51,109 nucleotides of DNA. Source: Gammaproteobacteria bacterium. GTDB taxonomy: Bacteria; Pseudomonadota; Gammaproteobacteria; Steroidobacterales; Rariloculaceae. Numbering within the stretch: the stretch's first letter is position 1; every line of letters starts with the position of its first letter. Shown one piece after another: positions 33,972 through 41,555 of the stretch. The stretch is taken from assembly GCA_022820625.1 (NCBI GenBank), contig JAJEFE010000048.1:1-51109 (forward strand). The letters run 5' to 3'. The notes beneath the pieces were generated by a model, which searched no databases, was not told the origin of the DNA, and saw nothing but the letters and a program-made list of their open reading frames with translations. The translations under genes and the position numbers were made by a program.

Positions 33972-34964
33972 CTACTCGGGAAGCGCGCAATCGAAGGGTT
34001 TGATCTCGTGCCCGGGCACCCAGGTCCAGACGATTTCCTGGACCACGGGCTCGGTGAAGTTCACCGGATCCGTGATCCGCCCCGTCCAGTGGAGTTCCGT
34101 GCCGTCCTCGCTCAGCGTGAAGCGTTCGTCGATGACGACGTCCTCGCTCTGGGGCGTGCCGAGATCGTCCACGTAGCGCCAGGCGATGTCGGTGGTCCGG
34201 ACCACCAGCGTCCTGTCTTCCCAGCGGCCGACCGAACGGCCCATGCGCGGCTGCGCGGGCTCGCCGGTGCCGTTCATGAGAATCGTGCGCAACCCGTCCC
34301 ACTCCTCCAGCAACATGACGATGGTGTCACCTTCCTCGCGAAACTCGACGGGATACGGATTGTCCATCGCCGTCGGCATCCCGGGCGGAATGCATTGCAG
34401 CGCCGGATCCTGCTCCGGATCCCATTGGGCCTGCGCGGCTCGGCCCGCCTCGGTCAGCGGGTACCCGAAGTCGACGTGACCCGTTCTGGGCCGCTGCAAC
34501 GGAAGCCAGACGCGAAAGATATCGGATCGCAGTTCTTGAGCCTCGTTCTTCGCGTCTTCCAGCGCCTCATCGGTCAGCCCGTAACGCTGCCGCTCTCCCG
34601 CCTGCAGCAGGACCTCTTCGCCGTCGGGCAGGACGATCGAGCCCGCAAACATGGCCTTCAGGCCGTCACGGCCCAACCTGCCGTAGACGCTGACACGCTC
34701 GCCGACCGTTACGCTGTCACGGGGTACGCCGAGGCGCTGAACCGTGTTGACCGAACCGAAATCGACCTCCCACACGTCTTCCTGCCCGCCTTCGGCCTCG
34801 ACGGCGATGAGCAGGCGCACGTGGGGATTTCGCCAGAACACGTCCGCAATGACGCCTTCGATCTCGCCGAATGCATTCGGCTCGTAACGTCCGGTCGCCG
34901 CATGATGCGCGCTGGCGGTAACGGTGCAGAAAAGCAAGACAGGCAAGGCACTCAAACGAATCAT
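33972..34964 (-). CDS. Fused A-B exported protein (copy 1)
   Basis: A 330-residue exported protein with both modules in one chain. Residues 1-19 are a signal ending ASA|HHA, so the mature N-terminus is His-His. Residues about 20-125 are the A domain (VIADVFWRNPHVRLLIAVEAEGG; TVGERVSVYG), with Pro-His. Residues about 150-330 are the B domain: HVDFGYPLTEAGRAAQAQWDP, then CIPPGMPTAMDNPYP, LRTILMNGTGEP, GRSVGRWEDRTLVVRTTD, ITDPVNFTEPV, and a Cys near the end (FDCALPE). This fusion indicates that the separate A and B proteins elsewhere in the window act together. It lies between the sigma operon and an MBL gene on the same strand. Confidence 0.85.
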   Translation of the reverse strand: MIRLSALPVLLFCTVTASAHHAATGRYEPNAFGEIEGVIADVFWRNPHVRLLIAVEAEGGQEDVWEVDFGSVNTVQRLGVPRDSVTVGERVSVYGRLGRDGLKAMFAGSIVLPDGEEVLLQAGERQRYGLTDEALEDAKNEAQELRSDIFRVWLPLQRPRTGHVDFGYPLTEAGRAAQAQWDPEQDPALQCIPPGMPTAMDNPYPVEFREEGDTIVMLLEEWDGLRTILMNGTGEPAQPRMGRSVGRWEDRTLVVRTTDIAWRYVDDLGTPQSEDVVIDERFTLSEDGTELHWTGRITDPVNFTEPVVQEIVWTWVPGHEIKPFDCALPE

Positions 34965-35073
34965 TTTCTTATCCCCGGTTGAACTGGGCGTTACGGTACC
35001 AGAAGTGAGACCGATCCATCGACCTCAAGGTCATCCGTGACGCACAGCGAAGACGCGCGGTTCCGGTCCGAGC

Positions 35074-36021
35074 TCACGGCGCCTCGTCGAATGCCGTTCT
35101 CACGGTGGAATCGATCATGGCGGTTCCGTTCTCCTGCCAGTCGGAGAGCCGCGGGACAAGCTCGCTCGTCAGCCGTTCGACGATCTCGTCGGCTGAAAGC
35201 CCCTGAGTCTTGAGTTCACCGACGCGCGCCTGAATCGTGGCGAAGTACTCCTCGTACGCGTCGATTACCGTTGCATCGCCCAACGGGCCATGGCTCGGGA
35301 CCACAACCTCGGCATCGAGCGATTGTATCGCGTCCAGTGCCTTGAGCCAGACGGCAACACCGGAACTTGGACTCGCGAGCCTCGGGTACCTCCGCATCGC
35401 GACGTCACCGGTAAACAGCACGCGGTCCTCGTCGACGAAGAAGACGGTGTCGCCGCGCGTGTGCGCGGGCCCGACAGCGTACATCTGCACGGTAATTCCA
35501 CCCAGGTCCACGCTGTACTCGTCGTCGAAAAACACATCGGCCGGCCTGAAATAAGCCCCTTCAAGGAGGTTCGCCAACGCCTCTGTTCGTTGCGCGAAAC
35601 GCTCGGCATGCGACATGCGGAACTCCTCGATGTCGTGTTGCTGGTCGCGGGACCGGATCATGGTGGCGTCCTCCGGGAAAGCCCCGGCGCCGAGGTCGTG
35701 TTCGGAGTGATAGTGGGTGGAAACGACGTAGAACTCGTCGTTGTCGCTGAGCTTTCGCGCTTCTTCCAGCACGATCTCGCCGTTCGCCAGACCCAGCCCG
35801 GGGTCAATGACCATTGTTGCCCGATCGCCGATGACGATACCTACATTGGGGATGTACCTGCGGCCGTCGTCGAGAATCACGTAAACGTGATCGGAAATCT
35901 TCAGGGCATCGTCCTGCTCGATCAGAGGCGCCGGGTCGGAAGCCTGTGCCCAGCCGGCCACAACCCAGCAGATGGCTGACGCGGCGCCGGCGAGCACGGT
36001 CAATATTCGTTTCGGATTCAT
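35074..36021 (-). CDS. Exported MBL-fold hydrolase
   Basis: A 315-residue protein with an N-terminal hydrophobic signal (ILTVLAGAASAICWVVAGWAQA). Zinc motifs: THYHSEHDLGAG, where Glu replaces the usual Asp of HxHxDH, then GPAHTRGDTV, LFTGDVAM and VVPSHGPLGD. It looks like a functional dinuclear hydrolase of the B3/quinoprotein-relative-like class. The long helix after the third motif is typical of this group. The start at 36021 has AAGGTG eight bases upstream. It begins 25 bases after the stop of the last A gene in the C-A cassette run and is probably cotranscribed. Confidence 0.87.
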   Translation of the reverse strand: MNPKRILTVLAGAASAICWVVAGWAQASDPAPLIEQDDALKISDHVYVILDDGRRYIPNVGIVIGDRATMVIDPGLGLANGEIVLEEARKLSDNDEFYVVSTHYHSEHDLGAGAFPEDATMIRSRDQQHDIEEFRMSHAERFAQRTEALANLLEGAYFRPADVFFDDEYSVDLGGITVQMYAVGPAHTRGDTVFFVDEDRVLFTGDVAMRRYPRLASPSSGVAVWLKALDAIQSLDAEVVVPSHGPLGDATVIDAYEEYFATIQARVGELKTQGLSADEIVERLTSELVPRLSDWQENGTAMIDSTVRTAFDEAP

Positions 36022-36046
36022 CGGGGAGTCACCTTCTTTCGGGTTT

Positions 36047-36445
36047 TCAATTCCAGGCCCGCTCAACGCCGTGCCCGCGCGCCGTGTCGCCGTGCATCGG
36101 CGTGACAAAACCCGACACGCAACCCGGCGATCCATCCTTCAGCGGATGGCAGCGCATTCTGATCCGGTCGCCCGGCCGAATGTGTTCCTCGGTGACGCCG
36201 GCCGCTCGAATCGAGGGCGGACTCGCGCCCTCCATGACCCACGTCTGCACCTGACCCTGCTCGTCCTCAACGTCCAGGTAAATCCAGGTGTGAGGAAACA
36301 GCCAGTGGACCTGGCTGACGGTACCTTCCAGCTCCACCAGCGTTACGAGGTCGAAGTTGGAGCGCGAGTGGTGCGCACTTGCCGGCGCGACTGCAGCAAC
36401 CGAGAACACGGCTGCCGAAACCAGAATCAGCGATCGATACGGCAT
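36047..36445 (-). CDS. A-domain (DUF6152-like) exported protein, copy 5
   Basis: A 132-residue exported protein. The signal ends ASA|HHS. The core is TVSQVHWLFPHTWIYLDVEDEQG, with Pro-His in PHT. The C-terminal part has two Cys (MRCHPLKDGSPGC) and ends GDTARGHGVERAWN, almost identical to the neighbour at 36652. The start codon and about 88 bases around it (36411-36498) match 39577-39664 near the fused gene, with about six mismatches. AGGAG lies nine bases before the ATG at 36445. It is the third A copy in the C-A cassette run. Confidence 0.87.
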   Translation of the reverse strand: MPYRSLILVSAAVFSVAAVAPASAHHSRSNFDLVTLVELEGTVSQVHWLFPHTWIYLDVEDEQGQVQTWVMEGASPPSIRAAGVTEEHIRPGDRIRMRCHPLKDGSPGCVSGFVTPMHGDTARGHGVERAWN

Positions 36446-36472
36446 ATTGAACACTCCTGAAGTCACAGCAAC

Positions 36473-36499
36473 TCACCTCGTGCGGGGTGGAACCGGATC
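36473..36499 (-). pseudogene. C-domain 3' relic
   Basis: Nine codons in the minus frame read D-P-V-P-P-R-T-R-stop. The intact C gene 39639-40367 ends Y-P-V-P-H-R-T-R-stop, and the cytochrome-C fusion ends F-P-V-P-S-R-R-R-stop. The position, directly before an A gene, matches the two intact C-A junctions. It is the last remnant of a third C gene. Confidence 0.6.
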
Positions 36500-36559
36500 G
36501 AATCGACCCGATGCGGGACGGTCCGGACTCCCACGGTTTCCAGTGTAAACGAGGGCGTT

Positions 36560-36580
36560 TCAGTTCCACGCCCGTTCTAC
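36560..36580 (-). pseudogene. A-domain 3' relic
   Basis: Seven codons in the minus frame read V-E-R-A-W-N-stop, the exact C-terminus of the intact A genes 36047-36445 and 36652-37059 with different codons in places. The sequence on either side is no longer recognisable. It indicates a further A copy deleted between the two intact ones. Confidence 0.5.
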
Positions 36581-36651
36581 AAAATGAAGGCTTCATTCGT
36601 GAAGGGGATCGCCGAGAATTTGTTTCGTGAAGATTCATTCTCGGCGGGGGG

Positions 36652-37059
36652 TCAGTTCCAGGCTCGCTCGACGCCGTGCCCGCGCGCCGTGTCGCCGTGC
36701 ATCGGCGTGACGAAACCCAACGCGCAGCCCGGCGAGCCGTCCTTGATCGGATAGCAGCGCACGCTGATCGGATCGCCCGGCTGAACGTCGTCCCTGCTGA
36801 CACCGGCCCTTTCAACCCCGGCCGGAGTACTGGCTCCCATTGCCCACATCTGCACCTGGCCGTCTGCGTCCTCGACCTCCACGTAGATCGCCACGTGCGG
36901 GAAGATCCAGTGGACCTGCCTAACGGTTCCCTCCATTTGCACCAGCGTCGTCATGTTGTAGTTGGCGTACGAGTGATGCGCCCGGGCGGGCAGGATAGCG
37001 GCAACCATACAGAAGAGCGCGAAAACCATAACCAACAATCGACTCTGACAATTTTTCAT
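36652..37059 (-). CDS. A-domain (DUF6152-like) exported protein, copy 6
   Basis: A 135-residue exported protein. The signal (LLVMVFALFCMVAAILPARA) is followed by HHSYANYNM, so the cleavage is ARA|HHS. The core is TVRQVHWIFPHVAIYVEVEDADG, with Pro-His. It shares the Cys pair (VRCYPIKDGSPGC) and the C-terminus GHGVERAWN with copy 5. The junction to the cytochrome-C gene upstream (27 bases) matches the junction between the C gene and the fused A-B gene. It is a member of the tandem C-A array. Confidence 0.87.
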   Translation of the reverse strand: MKNCQSRLLVMVFALFCMVAAILPARAHHSYANYNMTTLVQMEGTVRQVHWIFPHVAIYVEVEDADGQVQMWAMGASTPAGVERAGVSRDDVQPGDPISVRCYPIKDGSPGCALGFVTPMHGDTARGHGVERAWN

Positions 37060-37086
37060 CCTGGACACTCTTGAAACCACAGCAGG

Positions 37087-38145
37087 TCATCGCCTCCGGG
37101 AGGGAACCGGAAACGTCGGGGAATACGGTGCGTCATACGCGATCCGTATTCCGTATTCGTCGAGGAAATTCATCCCGTTCGAGAAAAGTACCGGTGGCGG
37201 CATTCCGGGCGGTGTATTCGCCTCCGTCATATAGAGGTAGTTCTCATGCCAGAAGATGCTGGCGAACGATCGTGAACCGTCCTCATTGAGGAGTTGAATC
37301 CTGATACCTCCGATCCGGCCCTCGGTAGCAGGCCCGAAAAACGTTACCTCGCTCCCGCGTTGGAGGAAGCCGAACGCCGCATGCAGGGTCGCTCCGCGGA
37401 TGTCGAACTCAACATTGTTGGCGCAAATGCCGGGGTTGTCACCGCCGCGGAGATCGCCGGTGGCGGCTTGACAGGCCTCATTCGCCTTCTCGTGCAGCTC
37501 GTTCGCCCCGTTCCAGTCGACGGCCATCGCCGAATACGTCCCGAAGTCATCCTCGGCGGTATAGACGCGCGCCGGCAGAGTGATGCCGTAGCCCGTTACG
37601 AACGTCGACTCGTGGACCGTTGGTTCACCCGGAAAATTAATGCTGAAGCGATCGTCGAACGCCAGGTACTGACTCCATTCCCGGGCGTGGACGGGAGCTG
37701 TTTCGAGCGCGAATATGCCTTCCCCGAACCGAAAACCCGATTCGCCGTCCCCTTCGCGATAAATGTTGTGGCACGCGTCGCAGACGGCGCCACGGAACTC
37801 CTCCGTCGCCTGTCGGACGGGCATTTCGGGCACATCCCAGGTGCGGCTCATCATCTCTTCCAGCCTGGCGAGACGGTCCACTCCATCCCTGACGATTTCG
37901 ACCGCATCGGCGCGCTCCCGTGAGGACCAGAAACGCGGCAGGCTTCCCTGGAAGTTCCGGCGCAGGATCGCGACGCTCCGCCGGGCGTCCTGGTACGCGG
38001 CGGCCTCGACCGCCGCCTCCACGGCACCGAGGGCCTCCCGATTGGACTCCATCAAGGCGGCATAATCCTCGAGCGAGATGTCTTCCTGCCCGGCAACTAC
38101 CTGGAAGACCAGGGCGGCTGCAACACCTGCCACGATCCGACGCAT
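37087..38145 (-). CDS. Cytochrome c domain fused to C domain, exported
   Basis: A 352-residue exported protein. Residues 1-19 are a signal. Residues about 20-135 are helical, with a haem motif CDACH (122-126) near the end, as in class II cytochromes (c' or c556 type). Residues about 156-352 are the C domain: EWSQYLAFDDRFSI, YGITLPARVYTAEDDFGTY, AVDWNGANELHEKANEACQAAT, DLRGGDNPG and APYSPTFPVPSRRR. The C domain is paralogous to the stand-alone protein 39639-40367. The start at 38145 has GGGAGG upstream. The pairing suggests that the C domain works with a haem electron carrier. The A gene 36652-37059 follows. Confidence 0.83.
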   Translation of the reverse strand: MRRIVAGVAAALVFQVVAGQEDISLEDYAALMESNREALGAVEAAVEAAAYQDARRSVAILRRNFQGSLPRFWSSRERADAVEIVRDGVDRLARLEEMMSRTWDVPEMPVRQATEEFRGAVCDACHNIYREGDGESGFRFGEGIFALETAPVHAREWSQYLAFDDRFSINFPGEPTVHESTFVTGYGITLPARVYTAEDDFGTYSAMAVDWNGANELHEKANEACQAATGDLRGGDNPGICANNVEFDIRGATLHAAFGFLQRGSEVTFFGPATEGRIGGIRIQLLNEDGSRSFASIFWHENYLYMTEANTPPGMPPPVLFSNGMNFLDEYGIRIAYDAPYSPTFPVPSRRR

Positions 38146-38228
38146 TACCAGAACCTCCCGGGCCACCAACCTGATGTATCGTCCCATAAACAACCTATAT
38201 GGTGATGAGCGTGTCCATTACGATCGGA

Positions 38229-38496
38229 TCATAGCTCGTACCGGAAGCCAAGGTAGGCTGAATACGAGACACCGAAATTCGTATTGAACTCGGGCGCAAA
38301 CGGTATCGGTGCATCGACGGTAATGTCGATCGGCCACGCGCCGAGTGCATTGTCCGCCGTGCAGCCGACGATCTCACTGGTGCCGCTGAACTGATTGGTG
38401 CAGTCATATCCGGTGTTCAGCAAACCGAACGACCAGTCGACGCGCAGATTGTCGGTCGGCGACCAGGAGACTGGCACGAAAGCGTTTGTTTTTCAT
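38229..38496 (-). pseudogene. TonB-dependent receptor remnant
   Basis: An ATG at 38496 with GAGGA upstream starts MKNKRFRASLLV, a signal-peptide-like start coupled to the previous gene by ATGA. The frame is then broken and a second frame continues with VSWSPTDNLRVDWSFGLLNTGY, then PEFNTNFGVSYSAYLGFRYEL. This second part is typical of the barrel end of a TonB-dependent receptor (aromatic strands, final strand ending at the stop). More than 600 codons are missing. It is a deletion relic: first codons and last strands retained. It sits between the fused A-B gene and the cytochrome-C gene. Confidence 0.65.
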
Positions 38497-39611
38497 AACG
38501 AATCCTCGATCAACTGGTGTAACGATGTCGTCGTCACCGATCCCGGCAGGTTGCCAGATGCGTCTACGCCAGCCAGGTACGGGGTATGACACTCCACCTC
38601 GATAAACTCGTAGTTCTCCTGGTAGAGCTTCTTCCAGACCATCTCCCAGGGCTCGTAGAGGTGCCCGGGGTCGTTGATGATCATCTCCATCTCCACCATG
38701 GGACCCTGGGTCGGGTCATCGAGCCGCCGGTATGTTTCGACCGTGGTGACCTGATCGGTGAGCTGGTGACCCGGGGTACCGGTCGGCCCGGCCGTGATAT
38801 GCGTTGACTCGATAATGAGCCTGTCGCCCTCGTAACGCGCCGTCGAGCGGCCGAGCTTCAGATGATCGTCGTCGGGCTGTCCGGCATCGCGGCCGTCGAA
38901 ATGGATCGTTCGCACGCCACCGTACTCCTCGTAAGAGAGCACGACACGATCATCGAACTGTTCGATGCGAACGGGGTGCGGCGTGAACCCGGCCTGCCGA
39001 ATCAGGGTCGGGTCCTCGCACGCGACCTGCGGATCGTTCGCGGGGTCCCATTCGGCCTGCATCGCGGCGCCCGCCTCGTTGAACGGTGGCAGGCGATGGT
39101 CGAAGAAAGCCGGACGGCCGCGGCCGCGGCCCCAGGTGCCCGTCAGGTTTGGAAGGCCGTCGGCCCGCGTGAGCGCAAGTGAGAGGATCTCGGCGGGCTC
39201 CCTGCTGTCGGCAAAGTTCTCCAGGGGGAGATCCCGCAATACGATCTTCGACTCGGGGTCCAGAACCGCGACGGATTCCATTGAAATCATGGGCCGGTTG
39301 TTGCGCCCCGCGCGGCCGTTGATCCGGACATGATCGCCGATGGAGAGCGTATCCGCCGACCAGCCGGCGCTGCGCAAACCGGTCGCGGAACTACCCTCGA
39401 CCATCCAGGTCTCGGAAGCGCCGCCATCGTCGGTTACGGCGATATAGAGCAATACGTGAGGGTTTCTGAACACGTAACGTTCCACGACGCCTTCGCGCAT
39501 GATCCGCTCGTCAGTGAACGACGCGGCGAAAGAGTGGTGGGCCTTGACCGGCAGGACCGCAGCACCCGCACACAGGGCTGACGAAACCAGAATCAGCGAT
39601 CGATACGGCAT
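38493..39611 (-). CDS. Fused A-B exported protein (copy 2)
   Basis: A 372-residue exported protein. The signal ends VKA|HHS; the A domain has VVERYVFRNPHVLLYIAV, with Pro-His, and IGDHVRINGRAG. After a linker, the B domain reads LPPFNEAGAAMQAEWDP, CEDPTLIRQAGFTPHPV, VRTIHFDGRDAG, LGRSTARYEGDRLIIESTH and INDPGHLYEPWEMVW. Compared with the first fusion the B part is longer and continues to VECHTPYLAG. The N-terminal 10 residues and leader DNA are near-identical to the A gene at 36445. The downstream end overlaps the start of the decayed TonB receptor gene (ATGA). AGGAG precedes the ATG at 39611. Confidence 0.85.
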   Translation of the reverse strand: MPYRSLILVSSALCAGAAVLPVKAHHSFAASFTDERIMREGVVERYVFRNPHVLLYIAVTDDGGASETWMVEGSSATGLRSAGWSADTLSIGDHVRINGRAGRNNRPMISMESVAVLDPESKIVLRDLPLENFADSREPAEILSLALTRADGLPNLTGTWGRGRGRPAFFDHRLPPFNEAGAAMQAEWDPANDPQVACEDPTLIRQAGFTPHPVRIEQFDDRVVLSYEEYGGVRTIHFDGRDAGQPDDDHLKLGRSTARYEGDRLIIESTHITAGPTGTPGHQLTDQVTTVETYRRLDDPTQGPMVEMEMIINDPGHLYEPWEMVWKKLYQENYEFIEVECHTPYLAGVDASGNLPGSVTTTSLHQLIEDSL

Positions 39612-39638
39612 ATTGAACACTCCTGAATTCACAGCGGC

Positions 39639-40367
39639 TCACCGCGTGCGGTGTGGAACCGGATAGAGCGGCGAATATCGTTCCCCATAAGTAATCCGCC
39701 TGCCTTCCTCGTCGAGGAAACCCAGCGATGTCGAGAAGAGCAGCGGAGGCGGCATGCCCGGTGGCGCGATCGCGTTGGCGATGAGAAGGTGATAGTTGTG
39801 CCAGAAAATAACGGCATACGACCGCGAGCCGTCATTGTTCAGAAGCTGGATCCCGATACCTTCAACCATCTCGGTGTTGGCCGACCCGAGATGCGTCACC
39901 TCGCTGCCGGGTTCCATGAGACGGAAGGCGGCGTCGAGCGTGGCCCCCCGGATCTCCCTCTCGTAGTAAAGGCGACTGCAGTGGCCCGGGTTGTCACCGC
40001 CCCGAAGATCACCGGTGGCAAGTTCACAGGCCTCGTAGGCTTCGGCATGCAGCGCCTCGGCTTCGCTCCAGTCAACGGCTGTCACGGTATACGTTCCGAA
40101 GTCGTCTTCGGCGGTATAGGTACGCGCCGGCAGGGTGAAACCGTATTCGGTCTCGTACGTCGTCTCGTCAATGGATGGATCAGTCGGTAAATCGATGCTG
40201 AAGCGGTCATCGAATGCGAGATACTGGCTCCATTCCTGCGCCTGGCCAGGCAGCGCTCCGAACGCGAGTGCCAGCGTGGCCCCGGCGAACGTGATCGTTC
40301 CTGACGGCGTCGATCCGACTCGGGTTGGAAGTGGCGCCCGCCATCGCCCGGATCTGCAGTGGTTCAT
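39639..40367 (-). CDS. C-domain exported protein, stand-alone
   Basis: A 242-residue exported protein. A signal-like segment (TITFAGATLALAFGALPGQAQ) precedes EWSQYLAFDDRFSIDLP, YGFTLPARTYTAEDDFGTY, AVDWSEAEALHAEAYEACELAT, DLRGGDNPG, IGIQLLNNDGSRSYAVIFWHN, PPGMPPPLLFS, and the ending SPLYPVPHRTR. It is paralogous to the C-terminal half of the cytochrome fusion 37087-38145, so the C domain is an independent unit. The conserved Asp, Glu and one Cys in EACELAT recur in both. I do not recognise a family. The ATG 40367 is the better start than GTG 40376; neither has a strong Shine-Dalgarno. The fused A-B gene follows after 27 bases. Confidence 0.78.
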   Translation of the reverse strand: MNHCRSGRWRAPLPTRVGSTPSGTITFAGATLALAFGALPGQAQEWSQYLAFDDRFSIDLPTDPSIDETTYETEYGFTLPARTYTAEDDFGTYTVTAVDWSEAEALHAEAYEACELATGDLRGGDNPGHCSRLYYEREIRGATLDAAFRLMEPGSEVTHLGSANTEMVEGIGIQLLNNDGSRSYAVIFWHNYHLLIANAIAPPGMPPPLLFSTSLGFLDEEGRRITYGERYSPLYPVPHRTR

Positions 40368-40408
40368 GGATTTCACGTAAGCATCTTGTATAAATCAGAT
40401 AGTTATTA

Positions 40409-40840
40409 TCACGTAATAAAGTAATGTCTTCTAACCAGGAGACAGCCGAGTACCGCAGGAATGGCCATCCGCAAGTGTGCGATTTCGGCGCCGATGAAGG
40501 GTGCGCGCAGTTCGGCCATGAAGGGAGCGCCGATCCAGAACGGTGCGTAAAAGCCGAACATCGTAACCAGCATGATCCACCACATCGCGGGACTTCGGAA
40601 TTTCGGCGCGAGGAACATGATGGCCAGGATCACCGCACTGGCCGTGAGGTCCCCCACGCCTTCGCGAAAGAAGTGGTAGTAGCTGTGGGACTGAAGGAAG
40701 GAGGTTTCGGTCAGCAGGGAATCCGGATCGCCGATATGATTGAACGTGGCGGATATCGGTACATAGCCGGCCACCAGTCCGAACATGACCAATACGCGAG
40801 CGGTCCAGATGTTTGTGAGTTGTTCCAGAAGCTTGGCCAT
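40409..40840 (-). CDS. Small integral membrane protein (unknown)
   Basis: A 143-residue protein with about four hydrophobic segments (ARVLVMFGLVAGYVPIS; LTASAVILAIMFLA; MWWIMLVTMFGFYAPFWI; LRMAIPAVLGCLL). The connecting loops carry HSYYHFF and FREGVGD. It resembles small four-helix DoxX-like or unknown inner-membrane proteins, but no firm family is assigned. The start at 40840 has GAGG about seven bases upstream and is preferred over the longer frame from 40948. It lies between the C-domain gene and the NTF2-like gene on the same strand. An inverted repeat TTATTA-N5-TAATAA (40403-40419) spans its stop codon. Confidence 0.75.
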   Translation of the reverse strand: MAKLLEQLTNIWTARVLVMFGLVAGYVPISATFNHIGDPDSLLTETSFLQSHSYYHFFREGVGDLTASAVILAIMFLAPKFRSPAMWWIMLVTMFGFYAPFWIGAPFMAELRAPFIGAEIAHLRMAIPAVLGCLLVRRHYFIT

Positions 40841-40963
40841 CCCCATACCTCGATAAACTGCAGTTAACGAATCGCTATTGGCCCCGGCGCGGCAACCCCG
40901 GCCGAAAAACGGGCGGTACCCGTGCTGCGGCCACTGGTACGGCATCATGAGGTTGACGCAGCA

Positions 40964-41464
40964 CTAGCTGTCCCCACTGAAAATCATCGTCACCTGGCGG
41001 CGAACGAACTTGCATCCGGTATCCGTCATGACCATCTGATCGTCGTAGTCCGCCATGAGGTATTCCGTAGCCGGTACCGAGCCGGGCGATTCCGGCGTTA
41101 CCCCCTCGTAGATAAGGGAATAACTTTTCGCCGTTATGCGGCCCGAATCGTCAATGTCCACGACAATGGAGCCGGTCAGATGCCTGTCGAGTTCCGATGG
41201 GTCCGACGTTCGGACACGTTCGGCTATCGCGTCCCGGCCTTCCGTGGCGTTGCTGCCGATCACGATGACACCGTCTTCGACGAACAGGTTGGAATACCGC
41301 TCGGCATCCGGCTGATCGCGATAGATGGCGGAACGCTGAATGGTCTGCGTGCACTCGGAGATGATTTCGAAGCGCGACATTTCCTGCGCCGAAGCCGTTC
41401 CCGCGAAACACAGGGCAACGATGCCGGGAGCGATAAGTCGAATCAGCCTGTCTGTCATCTGCAT
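40964..41464 (-). CDS. NTF2-like (SnoaL-type) exported protein
   Basis: A 166-residue exported protein. The signal (LIRLIAPGIVALCFAGTASAQ) precedes an NTF2-like cone: IISECTQTIQRSAIYRDQ, ERYSNLFVEDGVIVIGS, EGRDAIAERVRT, DRHLTGSIVVDIDDSGRITAKSY, and the final CKFVRRQVTMIFSG. This matches the SnoaL/ketosteroid-isomerase-like superfamily. ATG 41464 and 41458 are both possible starts. The shared 48-base element lies 38 bases upstream (41502-41549). It may be an accessory isomerase or a binding protein; no catalytic pair can be named with confidence. Confidence 0.8.
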   Translation of the reverse strand: MQMTDRLIRLIAPGIVALCFAGTASAQEMSRFEIISECTQTIQRSAIYRDQPDAERYSNLFVEDGVIVIGSNATEGRDAIAERVRTSDPSELDRHLTGSIVVDIDDSGRITAKSYSLIYEGVTPESPGSVPATEYLMADYDDQMVMTDTGCKFVRRQVTMIFSGDS

Positions 41465-41501
41465 ATCCCTGCAAACCTCGTATCGATCTTTCACCATAAG
41501 A

Positions 41502-41549
41502 GTTTGATGCTCGAGTTTCGCAATTCGTTTAGTTCGCCGGTCCGATCAC
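41502..41549 (-). promoter_or_regulatory. Shared upstream element, copy 2 (before NTF2-like gene)
   Basis: The second copy of the 48-base block; it differs from copy 1 mainly in the spacer columns. In gene direction it reads TAAACGAATTGC at the core and GCATCAAAC at the end. It is between the stop of the amidohydrolase gene (41556) and the start of the NTF2-like gene. Confidence 0.55.
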
Positions 41550-41555
41550 CGGGAG

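Noticed and set aside
36501..36651. An additional intact A gene in the gap
   Set aside because: Only the last six codons and stop are recognisable; the rest has no frame with a signal peptide or His-His start.
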